DNA of 64,000 nt from Telopea speciosissima (Eukaryota > Streptophyta > Magnoliopsida > Proteales > Proteaceae). The notes beneath the pieces are model-generated. The model had not been told where the DNA came from, searched no databases, and was given only the letters and a program-made list of their open reading frames with translations. Shown one piece after another: positions 25,801-36,165 of the stretch (position 1 is the stretch's first letter; each line of letters opens with the position of its first letter). Position numbers and translations under genes: made by a program. The DNA lies in assembly GCF_018873765.1 (NCBI RefSeq), contig NC_057921.1, forward strand, positions 65,771,557 to 65,835,556, given 5' to 3'.

Positions 25801-28800
25801 CCAACAAGGGTCACAGTTACACAAGAAGACAATAGCAATTTTTTTCCAAATTTGGAACAGCAACTCAAAAAAAAATGATTAACCCTCTTATCATATTTAA
25901 GAGGGGGGGGGTTACAGATATCGGTTTATTCTTCCTTAATACTTGTCTTCAGGATATCATCCTTTCAATCAAACCATACAAAGTGGGTGCTTCCAATTTA
26001 TAAAAAAAAAAATTCCCCGTGGCAACAACATCATAGGTTCACAATAACACTTAGGTGTTCACATATAGGACAAGAATTTCTCCAGTATAAACTACTCCAC
26101 TTCAAAGTGAATCTTCAAGGATGATCTCAATACCATCAAACAGCTGCAAATAACTTTCCTATGATGAAATATTCTAGAAATAGTGAAAGAGAGCCACCAT
26201 GAGGTCCATGCACAAAAACACCAAATGAGTAAATGCCAAGTCTGAAACCCGAGAATATGAAGAAGAAGATTGCAAATGTAATGCTAACCATTATATTTCC
26301 ATCCAATGGCAGACACCTTGCAAATCAGTATGCCGACCTCTTCCATTTGGCCCACTACATGTATTATTGCACAATATACCTAAATCTACATGATACCCTT
26401 GCCCAAAAAAAAAAAAGCCAGCATTGTCACTATTCCAATTTCCAAATATCCAGCTTCTATATGCCTTCACATTCAAGTAGCAGCAGCTACTAAAGATCCT
26501 CTTCATAATTTCATATCCTCCAGCCCCTTTCTTGAAGACAAGTCATTTTCACTCGTTTATTTCCTGACCATCCACTCAACCTCGAAACACATGACTTTGA
26601 GATATAATAAATTCCACCAGGTTTACATAATCTAGCATCCATTGACCAACCAAAAAGTACTTCCTCAAATTTTGTTCCAACAGAAACACCTTTTTTTTTT
26701 TTTTTTGGGTAAGAACAGAAACACTTCAAACCTATAGATTTCTGTCACATAGTGTCAAAACATGAAGGTGGAAATGGCTAGACATCCATTTGATCATGTC
26801 AATAAGAGTTTTTCGTTAAATAATAAATACACATCCAGTAGATGTCTTTCCATGGTCCCAGTTTGATGATACCTTCCTATACTTTTCATTTTAAATCTTT
26901 AGTTATTCATCAATTATAATACAGCCAAATACATAAACATGTGTATGTGTAGCACTAAGTTTGACTTAATAACAGCAATTTTCATGGATCAATTGGTCGG
27001 ACAAAGAGAAAATGGTTCCAGTTTTTAGTAAAGAATCCACATCAAACCCTTGGATGAGTGGCCAGATCATTTGGACTGCCAAAAGCAAAGGCCCAAACAG
27101 TCTGACACTTCCTCAATTATTTGTATTGCTTCCACTGAGTTTATTTTTAACCTATAAATTATAATAGGTGGAAGACAATAAGGCCACATCACAATAAAGT
27201 ATTAATTCACAATCAAATACTTAAACAGTCCCCAAATAATGTGCAGATTTCACCATTGAGGAGGAATTAGAACTGGATATATTAAAATACTTCTCAAGTG
27301 TAAGTGATCCATCAAACACATAGGTATGCATCTACTTCTGAATTTCAGGAGCTACTGTGTCCCATACTAGCCCCAAGACACTTGCCCTCCAATTTTATCT
27401 TGAGGTCCCACTTCCTCTCTAACAAGCAGAATCACCAAAGATCAGATCAATGTATAATCAATAAGTAGGGAAATGCCAACAGAATCTTTCCAAAAAAATA
27501 ATACAGTTTAAAACTTTCAATAACATAGAAAGGTGCTAAGCGCCCTTCTGAAACCAAACCAAAAACAGCTTGCGAAAATGAAAGAAACTCTCTTCCCGGG
27601 TGAGCTCTCCAAGCCGAGCAACAATGGCTCGAGCACAACGCTCCTGGCAAAACTACAAAAACCACTTACATCATACTCTTGCACTAGATAAGAAGGATAT
27701 AAGTCCCATCATACACATGAGGAAGTTAGCCCTCTGGGTGGAGGGATTCACAGCCATCTGGTGCTTCTTTGTTTCTTTGCGTGCGTGTGTGGTGGTGGTA
27801 TGGGAGAAAACATTACACAGCCACCAAATGTTCCACTCCATTCACCATGAGGGGGGAAACACACACATAACACACAGCTCATGACCCAAATGACACTCCC
27901 TGACAATACAAGCCCAGGGATTTTTATTTTTATTTTTTTTGGTGGGGGTCTGTGATTGGTGACAATATATAAAGGCAAGTGAGTTACTCTAATATTGAGG
28001 CCATAGCAACAGAGTTACTCTAACATACTAAGGCGATCAATTAGCATAATAGGACAACCAACCAGTACTATCAAAGCCGGAAATAAGAAGGTCCACATCC
28101 TAGGGCTCAACCACCAAGAGCAGGGATGGAAGTTGGGGAAATAACCTACTGTGTTGTAATATACTGAATTTCTGTCAGATCATCGTGTTGGACTGCTTTA
28201 TGTCAAAACTTCAGAACACAGCCATATCCAACTTCAAACAAGAAAATTTTACACAACCATAAATTTATACATGAGAATGTCAAACGTCTTTCGATATTCT
28301 AGTAGTCAAATTTGAGCAAAACAGATTGTGTAACCCTTTTCCTACACTACTATCTCACCTGTCCTGAAAGCGAATTGCAGAAAAGAACTTCACTCAGATT
28401 CCTAACTACAGCAACATAAGAAAACCACTTCTGGTAAACCAAGTGATAAATTTTTAGACAATGATCAGTTACCTTACCCGTATTTTCTACTTCTCGCTTT
28501 ATTGGGTGTTCTTCTTCAAAACTACCAGATTGAGATCCATGCTTCCTACTTACTTCACTCACTACCACGGTGTCAATTGATTTCTCACGTCTACCATCCT
28601 GAACCTTTCTATCTTTCTCTGCCACTCGTTCCTTCTCCTTTACATCCTTGAACTGATAAACCTCTTTGCGACCAGAATCCTTTTCCGATTTGAGCTTTGA
28701 CTCAACCTTATTACTACTCTTTTTCACTTCCTCTCTCTCCACTGCAACACCCACCATCTCATCCTTCCTATCACTCAAACTGTCATTCCTTCTGCTAGAC

Positions 28801-29213
28801 TTACTCTTCGAATCAACTGAAACCTTTGACTTTGGGACTTTCTCTAGCTCAGGCCGCAAACCATCCCCTTTCATCTCCTTATGCCTGACTACACTTTCTC
28901 CTCGCTCTCCCTCGCCACCGTTCCACCGATCAGTGACAGTCACATCGGCTCTATCCTTTCGTCTCTTCGATGAGACGTAATCGTCTGATAAATCACCATT
29001 ACCAGGAGCAAACAGATCTTTACCGTCCTGCGACTGCGAAGCAAGTTTCCGTTTCTCACCAGACGTTGAGTCCCTAGAAACCCTAACAGCAGCTTGTTCC
29101 CTACCCTTCCTATCTTTCAAATTCCCATCCTCTTCAGAGTCCGAGTATTCTCTGGCATCTTTAGAACTGTGCTTATGTTGCTTGTGAGATTTGTGTCGAG
29201 AACTCCGCGGCAT
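13884..29213 (-). CDS. HIZ2: HIZ2-like (plant ZC3H13-type) RS/KE-rich nuclear protein, putative m6A writer component
   Basis: Five exons, read right to left: 29213-28478, 17939-17294, 16456-15049, 14940-14863, 14636-13884 (stop TGA). All introns are GT-AG and the phases agree, giving 1206 residues. The chosen start, MPRSSRHKSHKQHKH, is the typical family start; an in-frame ATG 33 nt upstream was not used. Residues 1-460 are low-complexity K/E/R/D/S with an EKRIRRRRD block in exon 2. A proline run (ILPPPPPV) and a W/G/P/N-rich part (NGYIPFPHGPPPGGFHPVMQ) follow in exon 3. The C-terminus is acidic. No CCCH zinc finger is visible although databases often name this family 'zinc finger CCCH domain-containing protein 13'. 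Arabidopsis AT5G53440 (HIZ2) is, from memory, similar in length and interacts with HAKAI in the m6A writer. The gene model is firm; the function rests on remembered homology. Confidence 0.8.
16550..16730 (+). mobile_element. tRNA-type SINE (family S), apparently complete
   Basis: Flanked by a 14-bp target duplication with one mismatch: TCTTAGAACATATT (16536-16549) and TCTTACAACATATT (16731-16744). The body holds a pol III B-box-like GATCGAGTC, a GCTGCGTACATTATGACC core, a CACTGGGTACGCCC end and a T-rich tail. It resembles the Au-like SINEs of plants. It lies in the HIZ2-like intron between exons 2 and 3, antisense to the gene. Related copies lie at 11161, 47461, 60055 and 61593. Confidence 0.85.
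20283..20379. repeat. 40-bp tandem repeat, about 2.4 copies
   Basis: The unit contains CAAAGGAACTACTATATATA followed by ACAGACAAGTTAAGACTAAT. Two copies are essentially identical and a third is partial, which points to recent slippage duplication. Confidence 0.9.
20770..20946. repeat. 90-bp tandem duplication
   Basis: Copy 1 starts at GAACTGACATCAAGTCAATG and copy 2, 90 bp later, at GAATTGACATCCAGTCAATG. Both run through CCCATTCTCATTAATTTG and AGAAGAGAATAATACAAA. Confidence 0.85.
21486..21589. repeat. short MITE-like element with GCCTAGGCG motifs
   Basis: It starts ATAGTTGTCAAGG and ends CAACTAT (inverted ATAGTTG). The interior carries GCCTAGGC-like and GGCGCC palindromic words. It shares its ends with the element at 23288-23734. 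Confidence 0.45.
22233..23270. repeat. CCGACC/CGGTCGG-rich element, possible DNA-transposon derivative
   Basis: Both ends are rich in ACCGACCAATTA / AATCGGTCGTTC words in opposite orientations. The left start (AAGTCAATAAC...GGCGAGGCCGACC) is mirrored loosely by the right end (GAGGCCTTCATCGG read inward). The centre is unrelated AT- and CT-rich DNA without a transposase frame. Confidence 0.35.
23288..23734. mobile_element. non-autonomous inverted-repeat element, about 450 bp
   Basis: Ends CATAGTTGTCAAGGC and, reading in from the right, CATGGTTGTTATGGC form a 15-bp imperfect terminal inverted repeat. Subterminal CCTAGGC/GGCGCC palindromes flank an AT-rich middle. The flanking CCTACCACA and CCTCCACAT could be a decayed target duplication. 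The superfamily is uncertain (hAT or Mutator-like). Confidence 0.5.
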
Positions 29214-30909
29214 GATGAGTACGTATAAAGACGAAAACTGTGGCAATTACAGAGCTCGAAACCCTAATTTGAAAGCTTGGAACAAAATCAAATCCCTCGT
29301 TGCACTCGACGTTGATCTTCAATCAAACGTTTAAATGTGTTGCCGCTCGAGCACAGAATCTGAGATCGACATGGACCCGACGGAAAAGTGGCCGGAATTC
29401 CGGCAGTTACGCCACCGGATAAAATTTCTTTTTACAGTACTCTCACTGAAGAGATTAAAATAAACGTGAGGGATTCCCGAACGGTCGATTTCCAGTAAGA
29501 AACACCGCGAGACATTGAGAGGGAAGATAATCTAGGAATAGAAAAGCTGGGGTTTTGTAAAAGTATATTGGAGTCGAGACGAGGGAGAGAGAAAGGAAGA
29601 CCTTGTTCGACAATTAGGAGAAAATGTGATTCCCGGCCGGCTGCAGGATGCGGATAATTCCTTTTAAGGTGACGGAAATGCCCTCAATAATATCAAAAAT
29701 TACGAACAGTCACGAATTTTGGTCTTGTTTCTTGCTCCACGTGTTCAGTTCTTTAATCGTGTCGTCGGTGCGGGCGTGTGGCCGTATAGCAAAGTTTTGA
29801 ATATCGATCATATCGGTCTCAAATATCGGCCGTATTGATGTCAATATTGATACGGATCGGCCGTAATGAGCCAAATCTGATGGTGTTTTCTGTTTTAAGT
29901 TAAAATATTTAGACCATTTTACCCTTCATATGTACCATTTCATCGATGTTGTATCTGACACAGATTGATACCGATACATATCGGCTGTTACGATCCATCT
30001 GATATTGATTACTGATACATGAATGTGCCATGTAGGCAATTAGATTTTGAAGCCCAACGGTACGAAATGATCAAGTTTTTATTTCAATAGTGTCCATAGG
30101 GTATTAGGTGATGGTGAGGGTATCAAAGATTATTCATAAATTACACATTGACTGCCATCAGGATCTTCTTATTGATACCTTTTAGGCCCCATTTGGTTGC
30201 AAGAAAAATAAAAAGGAAGAAAATTGAAAATTTGTAACCCTAAACAGAAAAATTTAGTAATTATTATTCAACATAATTGTATAAATTAGTTAAATTTCTT
30301 ATAATATTTAGTGATGATACTTTTTGTAGATTTAATTTTTATTTTACTTTTTAAATCCAAGGGGTTTGGATGTAAAATAAAATGAACTTTTATAACCAGA
30401 TATGGAATGATTTGGGGTAAGTAACGTAATTATGTAGGATAATGATTACAAATTTTTTCCTTTTTTAGATTTGAAGTCTTTGCTTCACTTCCCTTTAATT
30501 TCCCTTGCAACTAAACGGAGCCCATGATGTGTCAAATGGTTTGTTACCTTGATTTTATTGCCTTTTTAGTGTAACAAACTTTTATTTTAGTAAGGGTAAA
30601 TATTGTCATTTCACATGTATTTGAAAAATATGCAAAGACAATGATAGTTTTTTATAAAGACATAATATTAAATCACTTTCAAACTATTTTTTGAAAACCC
30701 TTTTATACCCCTAACTTAAAGAACTTTTGGGGATAAAAAAAAATAGGGACAATTAAAATAAGGTATCAAGTTCTTTGTATACATATAAAGGTGTCATTTG
30801 GACTGTCCATCATTAAAATTAAATACAATGAAATTATATTTTTAATTCATAAAAGTTTACATTTACTCTCTCATGCATTTTAGAAACATTTTTGTGCCTT
30901 TACTATGAA
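29214..30909. other. promoter/leader region of the HIZ2-like gene plus repeat-like DNA
   Basis: The first 450 bp hold the probable leader and core promoter of the minus-strand gene; no TATA box was identified. From about 29793 to 30020, CGATATCGGCC / GATACATATCGG words recur in both orientations, like a decayed inverted-repeat element. The rest is AT-rich with no coding signal. Confidence 0.4.
29259..29267 (+). promoter_or_regulatory. telo-box-like AAACCCTAA upstream of the HIZ2-like start
   Basis: The motif lies 46-54 bp upstream of the start codon, probably in the leader. Plant housekeeping and RNA-processing genes often carry this motif near the transcription start. Here it is on the strand opposite to the gene. 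Confidence 0.3.
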
Positions 30910-31207
30910 GCAATTTTATTTTTTTTTGGGCATGTAAAAACCCCAAAGGTGCAATTCAATGAGCCATAGAAGGCAAAGAGTCAGATACAATGCTTAAGAG
31001 GTCATCCAGAAAGGAATGTCTCCACATACCCAAGCGAGGGTAGAGCAAAGCTCACTTAGATAATTTATGGGCACACACATCAGCGTCTCTATTTACAAAG
31101 CAAAAGGAAACAGCCTCAAAAGAACGAAGGAGGCACATAATATCCAACGAAAACGTAGAGGTCTCAACCGTTGGCGCCAAGGACTGCACTATGAAGCATT
31201 AGAGTAT

Positions 31208-31212
31208 GCAGT
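31208..31212. repeat. target-site duplication GCAGT, left copy
   Basis: The five bases directly outside the left LTR are identical to 37067-37071 outside the right LTR. This is the target-duplication length usual for gypsy elements. Confidence 0.9.
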
Positions 31213-32233
31213 TGTTGCGTGTGGAAATCTCCGATGCTTGGTTCGCCCACGGATGAGCCTGCAAAGACCAAGTGATGAGCACAAGAGAGCCGGTGTGGCT
31301 CCGGCCTAGGACTCTCTGATGCTAAAGTTAGATCACCAGTGCAACAGCGTAACTGCTAGTAAAAGTGAGATGATGAATGGTGCTCCATACCTGGGTATTT
31401 ATAGAGTGAGGATGAGCTGAGGCGGTTGGGAGAGTCCTAGTATGGTAGGAGTCCTTCTTTTGGAAGGCTCTCTCGCGTAGAGCGGAATGGAGAGCTATTT
31501 TCGGGGTCGGGCTCTTATTAAGGTAAGAGTCCATGTAAATTGTGATTTCGTATTGCGTTGGGATCGAGGCTCGATCCTTATCCCGTGATTCTCGGGATGT
31601 GCTGACGTGGCCCCGCGATCCCCGGTGGGACGCTATGGTAGCCTCTGTGGAGGAGGGCTCGGCCTCGGAGGTCGGCCTGGTAGGTCGGTCTTGGCAGTCA
31701 CCTCGGCCTGGGAGGTCGGCCTGAGAGGTCGGCCTGTTAGGTCGGTCTTGGCAGTTAGCTCGGCCTAGGATGTCCTGTGTATGCTCGGTCAGGAGTTTAT
31801 GGCTGACTTGTGTGAGCTCGGCCCAGAGCTTGGCCTCAGCCCCGGCTGACTTGTGTGAGCTCGACCTCGGCCTCGGCTTCAATGCTCGACCTCAGCTTTA
31901 GTGCTCGGTCTCAGCCTCGGCTTCAATGCTCGGCCTCGGTTTTAGTGCTTGGCCTTGGCCTCGGTCTCAGTGCTCGGCCTCGGCCCCGACTGACTTGTGC
32001 GAGCTCGGCCTCGGCCTCGGCTTCAGTGCTCGACCTCAGCTTTAGTGCTCGGTCTCGGCCTCGGCTTCAATGCTCGGCCTCTGCTTCAGTGCTCAGTCTC
32101 GGCCTCGGCTTCAATGCTCAGCCTCGGCTTCAGTGCTCGACCTCGGCCTTGCCTTCAGTGCTCGGCCTCAGCTTCAGTTCCAGTACGTTTACGTGGTAGC
32201 TTTTTGTTGGTTGGGGGATTTTATGACACATCA
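31213..32233 (-). repeat. 3' LTR of the gypsy element (1021 bp)
   Basis: About a dozen or more substitutions separate its first 400 bp from the other LTR. The inner half is a minisatellite of CTCGGCCTCGGCTTCAGTG-like units. It is 120 bp longer than the other LTR, mostly through a different unit number. Confidence 0.9.
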
Positions 32234-32776
32234 CAGGCCCCCCACTCATAAAGGCTCGGCTAGTCCTTGATGAGTGTCATCTTTCGTTCCGCTTAACGGT
32301 TCTGTTCCGAGGCTAAGTCCGAGCTCTTTTCCTTCGGCGATTTGACGTTGTAATCGTCTATCGGTTGGGGTTCGTGCCACGATTTTCGGCGTAATGATGA
32401 TGCTCGGGATTTTGAACCGTCTTTTGATTTGGATAGTTGAATCACGCTGAACTCTTCCTCTTCTTTTTTTTTTTTTTTGGTATGTCTGGGCCGAGCGCCT
32501 CTCTATGTACTGTGCCGAGCAGCCGGCTCTTTAATCAATGAAAATTTCGTTTCTCAAAATTTGTCTAACTATTTTAGCTCGGCAATTTTAGCCTTCTTTT
32601 CCTTGTGTATGTTATTCCATTTGATGTTGTGGCCGAACAGCCTCCATAGCTGAGCGTAATGCCTTAGCTTAGTTTTAGACTTTGTTCAGCTCGGCCATGG
32701 GGAGAGTTTGCTCTTGTTGGTTCAGACGTCGGCCAGTCTTTGTGGGCTGGTCTTATGATTTGATTGTCGATCTATG

Positions 32777-33120
32777 AGGTCGGCCAGGTCTATGAGGACC
32801 GGTCTTACGACTTGGTTGTCGACCTATGAGGGTCGGTCTTAGAGGTCGGCCAGGTCTATGAGGACCGATCTTACGACTTGGTTGCCGACCTATGAGGGTC
32901 GGTCTTTGAGGTCGGCCAGGTCTATGAGGACCGGTCTTACGACTTGGTTGCCGATGACTTGGTTACCTTCCACCCTATGAGGGTCGGTCTTTGAGGTCGG
33001 CCAGGTCTATGAGGACCGGTTTTACGACTTGGTTGCCGATGACTTGGTTGTCGTCTATCCTTTGAGTGTCGATCTTTGAGGTCGGCCAGGTCTATGAGGA
33101 CCGGTCTTACGACTTGGTCC
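32777..33120. repeat. 66/85-bp minisatellite inside the gypsy element
   Basis: Five units begin AGGTCGGCCAGGTCTATGAG at 32777, 32843, 32909, 32994 and 33079. The spacing is 66 bp for the first pairs and 85 bp for the later ones, which carry an extra GATGACTTGGTT-containing insert. It occupies the place where pol would be expected. Confidence 0.9.
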
Positions 33121-33357
33121 GCCCGACATGTTGCAAGTGCGCTGAGCAAGTGGAGAAAAGACTTTATTTCATTGAATCAAGAATGTCGAGGCCTAAGCCG
33201 AATACATAAATGCTTGTCATGAGCTGTGCCGAGCAGAATACTTCAAATTTTTTGAGTTCCAAGGCCCCGGTACCGTCTTTGTTGGGTCTTCGTCACTAAG
33301 GGAGAACGGGATGAGGTCTTCCACGGGCCTTCCTCGCCTTTTGGTGAGCTCATCCCG

Positions 33358-33845
33358 CTAGTCTTCAGGGAGGTGCTCAACGCACATAGCCATTCCTCGG
33401 ACATTTCCTTTGTTTTGCTTTACAAAGGTGGCGTAGCACTCTTGAGCTCTCTTTTTATCACCTCGGATTTCTCTGATGCCGTTCTCTGTGGGGAATTTCA
33501 TCTTCAAGTGTGTTGGCGAGGGTGGTGACCGATGGGCGACCAAGTATGGCGTTGAAGGCCACCACCGACCGTACCACCATGAACTTGACTTGGATCGTCG
33601 CTTGGTATGGAGCTTGCCCGAACGTGACCAGGAGGTCTATCGACCCCTTGATCGTGGCGGCGGCCCTCGAGAATCCATGGAGTGAGGTGGCTTCTGGTTT
33701 GAGTGCCTCATCCCCGAAGCCGAACTATCGATACACGTCCAGCGACATAAGATCCACGGATGCTCCTGTATCGATCAATACCCGTTGAACGGGTCTCCTC
33801 GCTATTTCTACCTGTACCACCAAAGCATCATCGTGAGGTAAACTT
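33358..33845 (-). pseudogene. gypsy protease and PR-RT linker, broken
   Basis: The retroviral-type aspartic protease active site VLIDTGASVDLM lies at about 33747-33785 and is followed by an in-frame TAG (33725-33727). Downstream are ILGRPSVTTLANT and, in another frame, the MKFPTENGIREIRGDKK linker typical of Tat-type gypsy polyproteins. Coding similarity stops near 33280. Confidence 0.75.
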
Positions 33846-34036
33846 ATAACTTCGAGGTCGGCCTCAGAGAAGGAGATCGTCGCCTTCGGCCTTTTACTCG
33901 GTATCTCTGCAACTCCGACGAATCGTGCATTCGCCTTGGCTTTTCGGGTGGATTCATGTCTGGGCCCTCCGAGGATGGTATATATAGGAGCTCCTTTCTC
34001 ATTGCTCGGCCCGGATCCGTCATCCTTCTTTTGGGC

Positions 34037-36110
34037 TCAGACCTTGTCCTCGTCGCGCTCGGTCCTCCGGCTCTCAAACCTCGGCTCGGGCTTCCTTTGA
34101 TCGTGGTCTTCGGGTCGTCGACTTCCATGTTCTTCTCGGCTCCCCTTGATGTATCGCTTCAAGTGCCTAGCTCTGATCAGCTCTTTGATTTTTCGTTTCA
34201 GCTGGTAGCACTCCTCGGTGTCGTGGCCTTCGTCCTTGTGGAATAGGCAGTACTTGTTGGGGTTTCGGGATGACCCGGCTTGCATCGGTCGAGGTCGGCG
34301 TATGTACCCATCATCTTGAATTTGCATCAAAATTTCCTTCCGCGACCTGTTTAAGGGAGTGTACTCGGGACTCTGAGCTCAGTCTGAGCTCTCGGCTCTG
34401 CGATCAGTCTTGGTCCGCTTTTCATCCCTTCGATCATCAGTCGCTGACCTTTTATTCTCTCCCTCGTTTTGATTCCCCTTGCGTGCTTGGAGAACGTCTT
34501 CCATGTTTGCAAACTCGTTACACCTGTCGAGGAGCTCGGCCATACTTTTAGTCGGCTTTCGAGCCAAGTCCTTGATCAGGTCTTCATGTGTAAGTCCATT
34601 GCTCATTGCGGTGTGAGCTGTGGCCTCATCCAGGTCTCTAACATCCAGGGATTCTTTATTGAACTGGGAGACGTACAATCGGATCGACTCATTCGATCTC
34701 TGTTTCACGCTGAGGAGGTTCACTGTCATCTTCTTATGCTTCATGCTACTTTGGAAATACGTGACGAAGGCTCGACAAAGTTGGGCAAAGCTTGTAATAG
34801 AGTTCGGCGGTAGCCATGAGAACCAAGAAGTTGCCGCACCCTTTAGGGACGAGGGGAAAGCTCGGCAAGAAACAATCTCAGTCCCGCCGTACATGGTCAT
34901 CATTGCGTTGAAGTAGTTGATGTGGTCGGTCGGGTTGGTAGTCCCATCATACCGGTCAAAGGGAGGTGGTTTGAACCCTACTGGAAGAGGTGCTGTCATG
35001 ATCTCAGGCGGATAGGGGTGATGCCCGACCAGTGAGTAGGCATCCGGAGTTGCTTGTTTCTTAAGCCCTTCAACTTGCTCGTCAGCTCCCTTAGCTTTTT
35101 CTCCATTTCAGACTCTGGAGCTCGGCCATTTTGTTCCTCTGCTCGGATGGGGTCTTGCACTTTTTCCTGCTAAAGTTGGCCGTTATGGTCGGCCAACCTG
35201 ATCCTCTCGCTTGTGTTGACAAGGCCGGCCGTTATGGTCGGCTCGGCCAGCATCACTTCTCCTAGTGCGCCTGTCATCTCTGTGGTCAGACGCATGTGGG
35301 CTCCTTTGTCCATCTCTCTGGCGAAGTGGGCTTCGTCGTCGAGGGCTATGGCGAGAATCCTCTTCTTCCCTTGTAGCGCGTCGCACTCGGGGCTCTTCAC
35401 GTCGGTCTTGGTGTCTCCTCTGTCCTTCACCGTCACCAAGTCGTCTAGAAAAGATCAATCTCCCCGTAGCTGACCCTGCTGGCTCGATGGCCTCTGCGGC
35501 CCTCGGGCTTCGACGATGTCCTCGTTCATCTTGCCGATTACTCCCACTTAGTCGTGGAGGTGGAGTTCTTCGGCCTCGGGGATGGGATGACGCGGCTCAG
35601 CTAAGCTCCGCCCTCTATCGATCACCGTGCTGTCGTGGATCTTCTATTTCACGCGCGGGTACCCGCGGGGGCGTGACAGGTGGCTAACCCATTAGCCCGC
35701 CCTGAGCCATCTGGGTCATGAAGGTGCGCAACATCTCGTTAGTTTGAAGCATCTGCAATTGCAAATCCATGACCTGTCGATTATTCGCTGACCCTTCAGG
35801 ATCCAAACTCTCTGGCAAAAGTGGTGGCGGCGGTAAGTTCAGCCCATTCGGCTCGGCCTGAGTTTGGTCTACCGCCGTCGCGTCCAGTACACTTTCCCCA
35901 TTGCCCCCGTTCACTAGTGGAGTGGGATTGACAGCGGTACCCACATTGCGCGAAGCACCTCCCCCTTGTGGGGGTCTTCCTGCCGCCCCTTGCCGCAATG
36001 TTTTCGGGGGTGGCGATTGTCTCGCCTGCCTATTAGGTTGCAACTCATCTCCTCGAGAGGTTGAGCCATGTTGACCTGAAATCGTGTGCACCATTGTTGC
36101 TGCTCTTGAG
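34037..36110 (-). pseudogene. gypsy gag, interrupted by stops and frame changes
   Basis: The longest piece, 34379-34999, carries the Retrotrans_gag core (LPVGFKPPPFDRYDGTTNP; FAQLCRAFVTYF; LSVKQRSNESIRLYVSQFN). 34037-34330 continues with a zinc-knuckle-like CLFHKDEGHDTEECYQLK. 35684-36110 is the N-terminal part, starting near TMVHTISGQHG. The stretch 35000-35680 is still gag-like but broken by several stops. Confidence 0.75.
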
Positions 36111-36165
36111 GTTGGTAGAAACGACAACGACTTACTGATGTTGTTCCCACAGACGGCGCCAAATC

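Larger units (their letters stand above)
17940..28477 (-). other. 10.5-kb first intron of the HIZ2-like gene
   Basis: The donor is GTAAGG (28477-28472); the acceptor is CTCCAG just before 17939. Phase 1 on both sides joins ...VENT-E-WQIQDELRN. No further exon of this gene and no independent gene was recognised inside. It holds inverted-repeat elements (21486-21589, 22233-23270, 23288-23734), tandem repeats (20283-20379, 20770-20946) and G or A homopolymers. Confidence 0.7.

Noticed and set aside
29211..29246. Upstream in-frame ATG (29246) as start of the HIZ2-like protein
   Set aside because: The extra MPQFSSLYVLI is hydrophobic and unlike the family; MPRSSRHKSHKQHKH is the recognisable N-terminus.
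31855..32251. Several overlapping long open frames rich in Ala/Ser/Arg/Leu
   Set aside because: They are translations of the CTCGGC minisatellite in the LTR, open in multiple frames because of the repeat composition.
32777..33120. Regularly spaced repeats that might suggest a CRISPR array
   Set aside because: The units are long (66/85 bp), there are no unique spacers, and they lie inside a plant retroelement.
34270..35687. Plus-strand open frames of about 90-140 residues within the gypsy interior
   Set aside because: They are shadows opposite the minus-strand gag; the gag frame explains the sequence.
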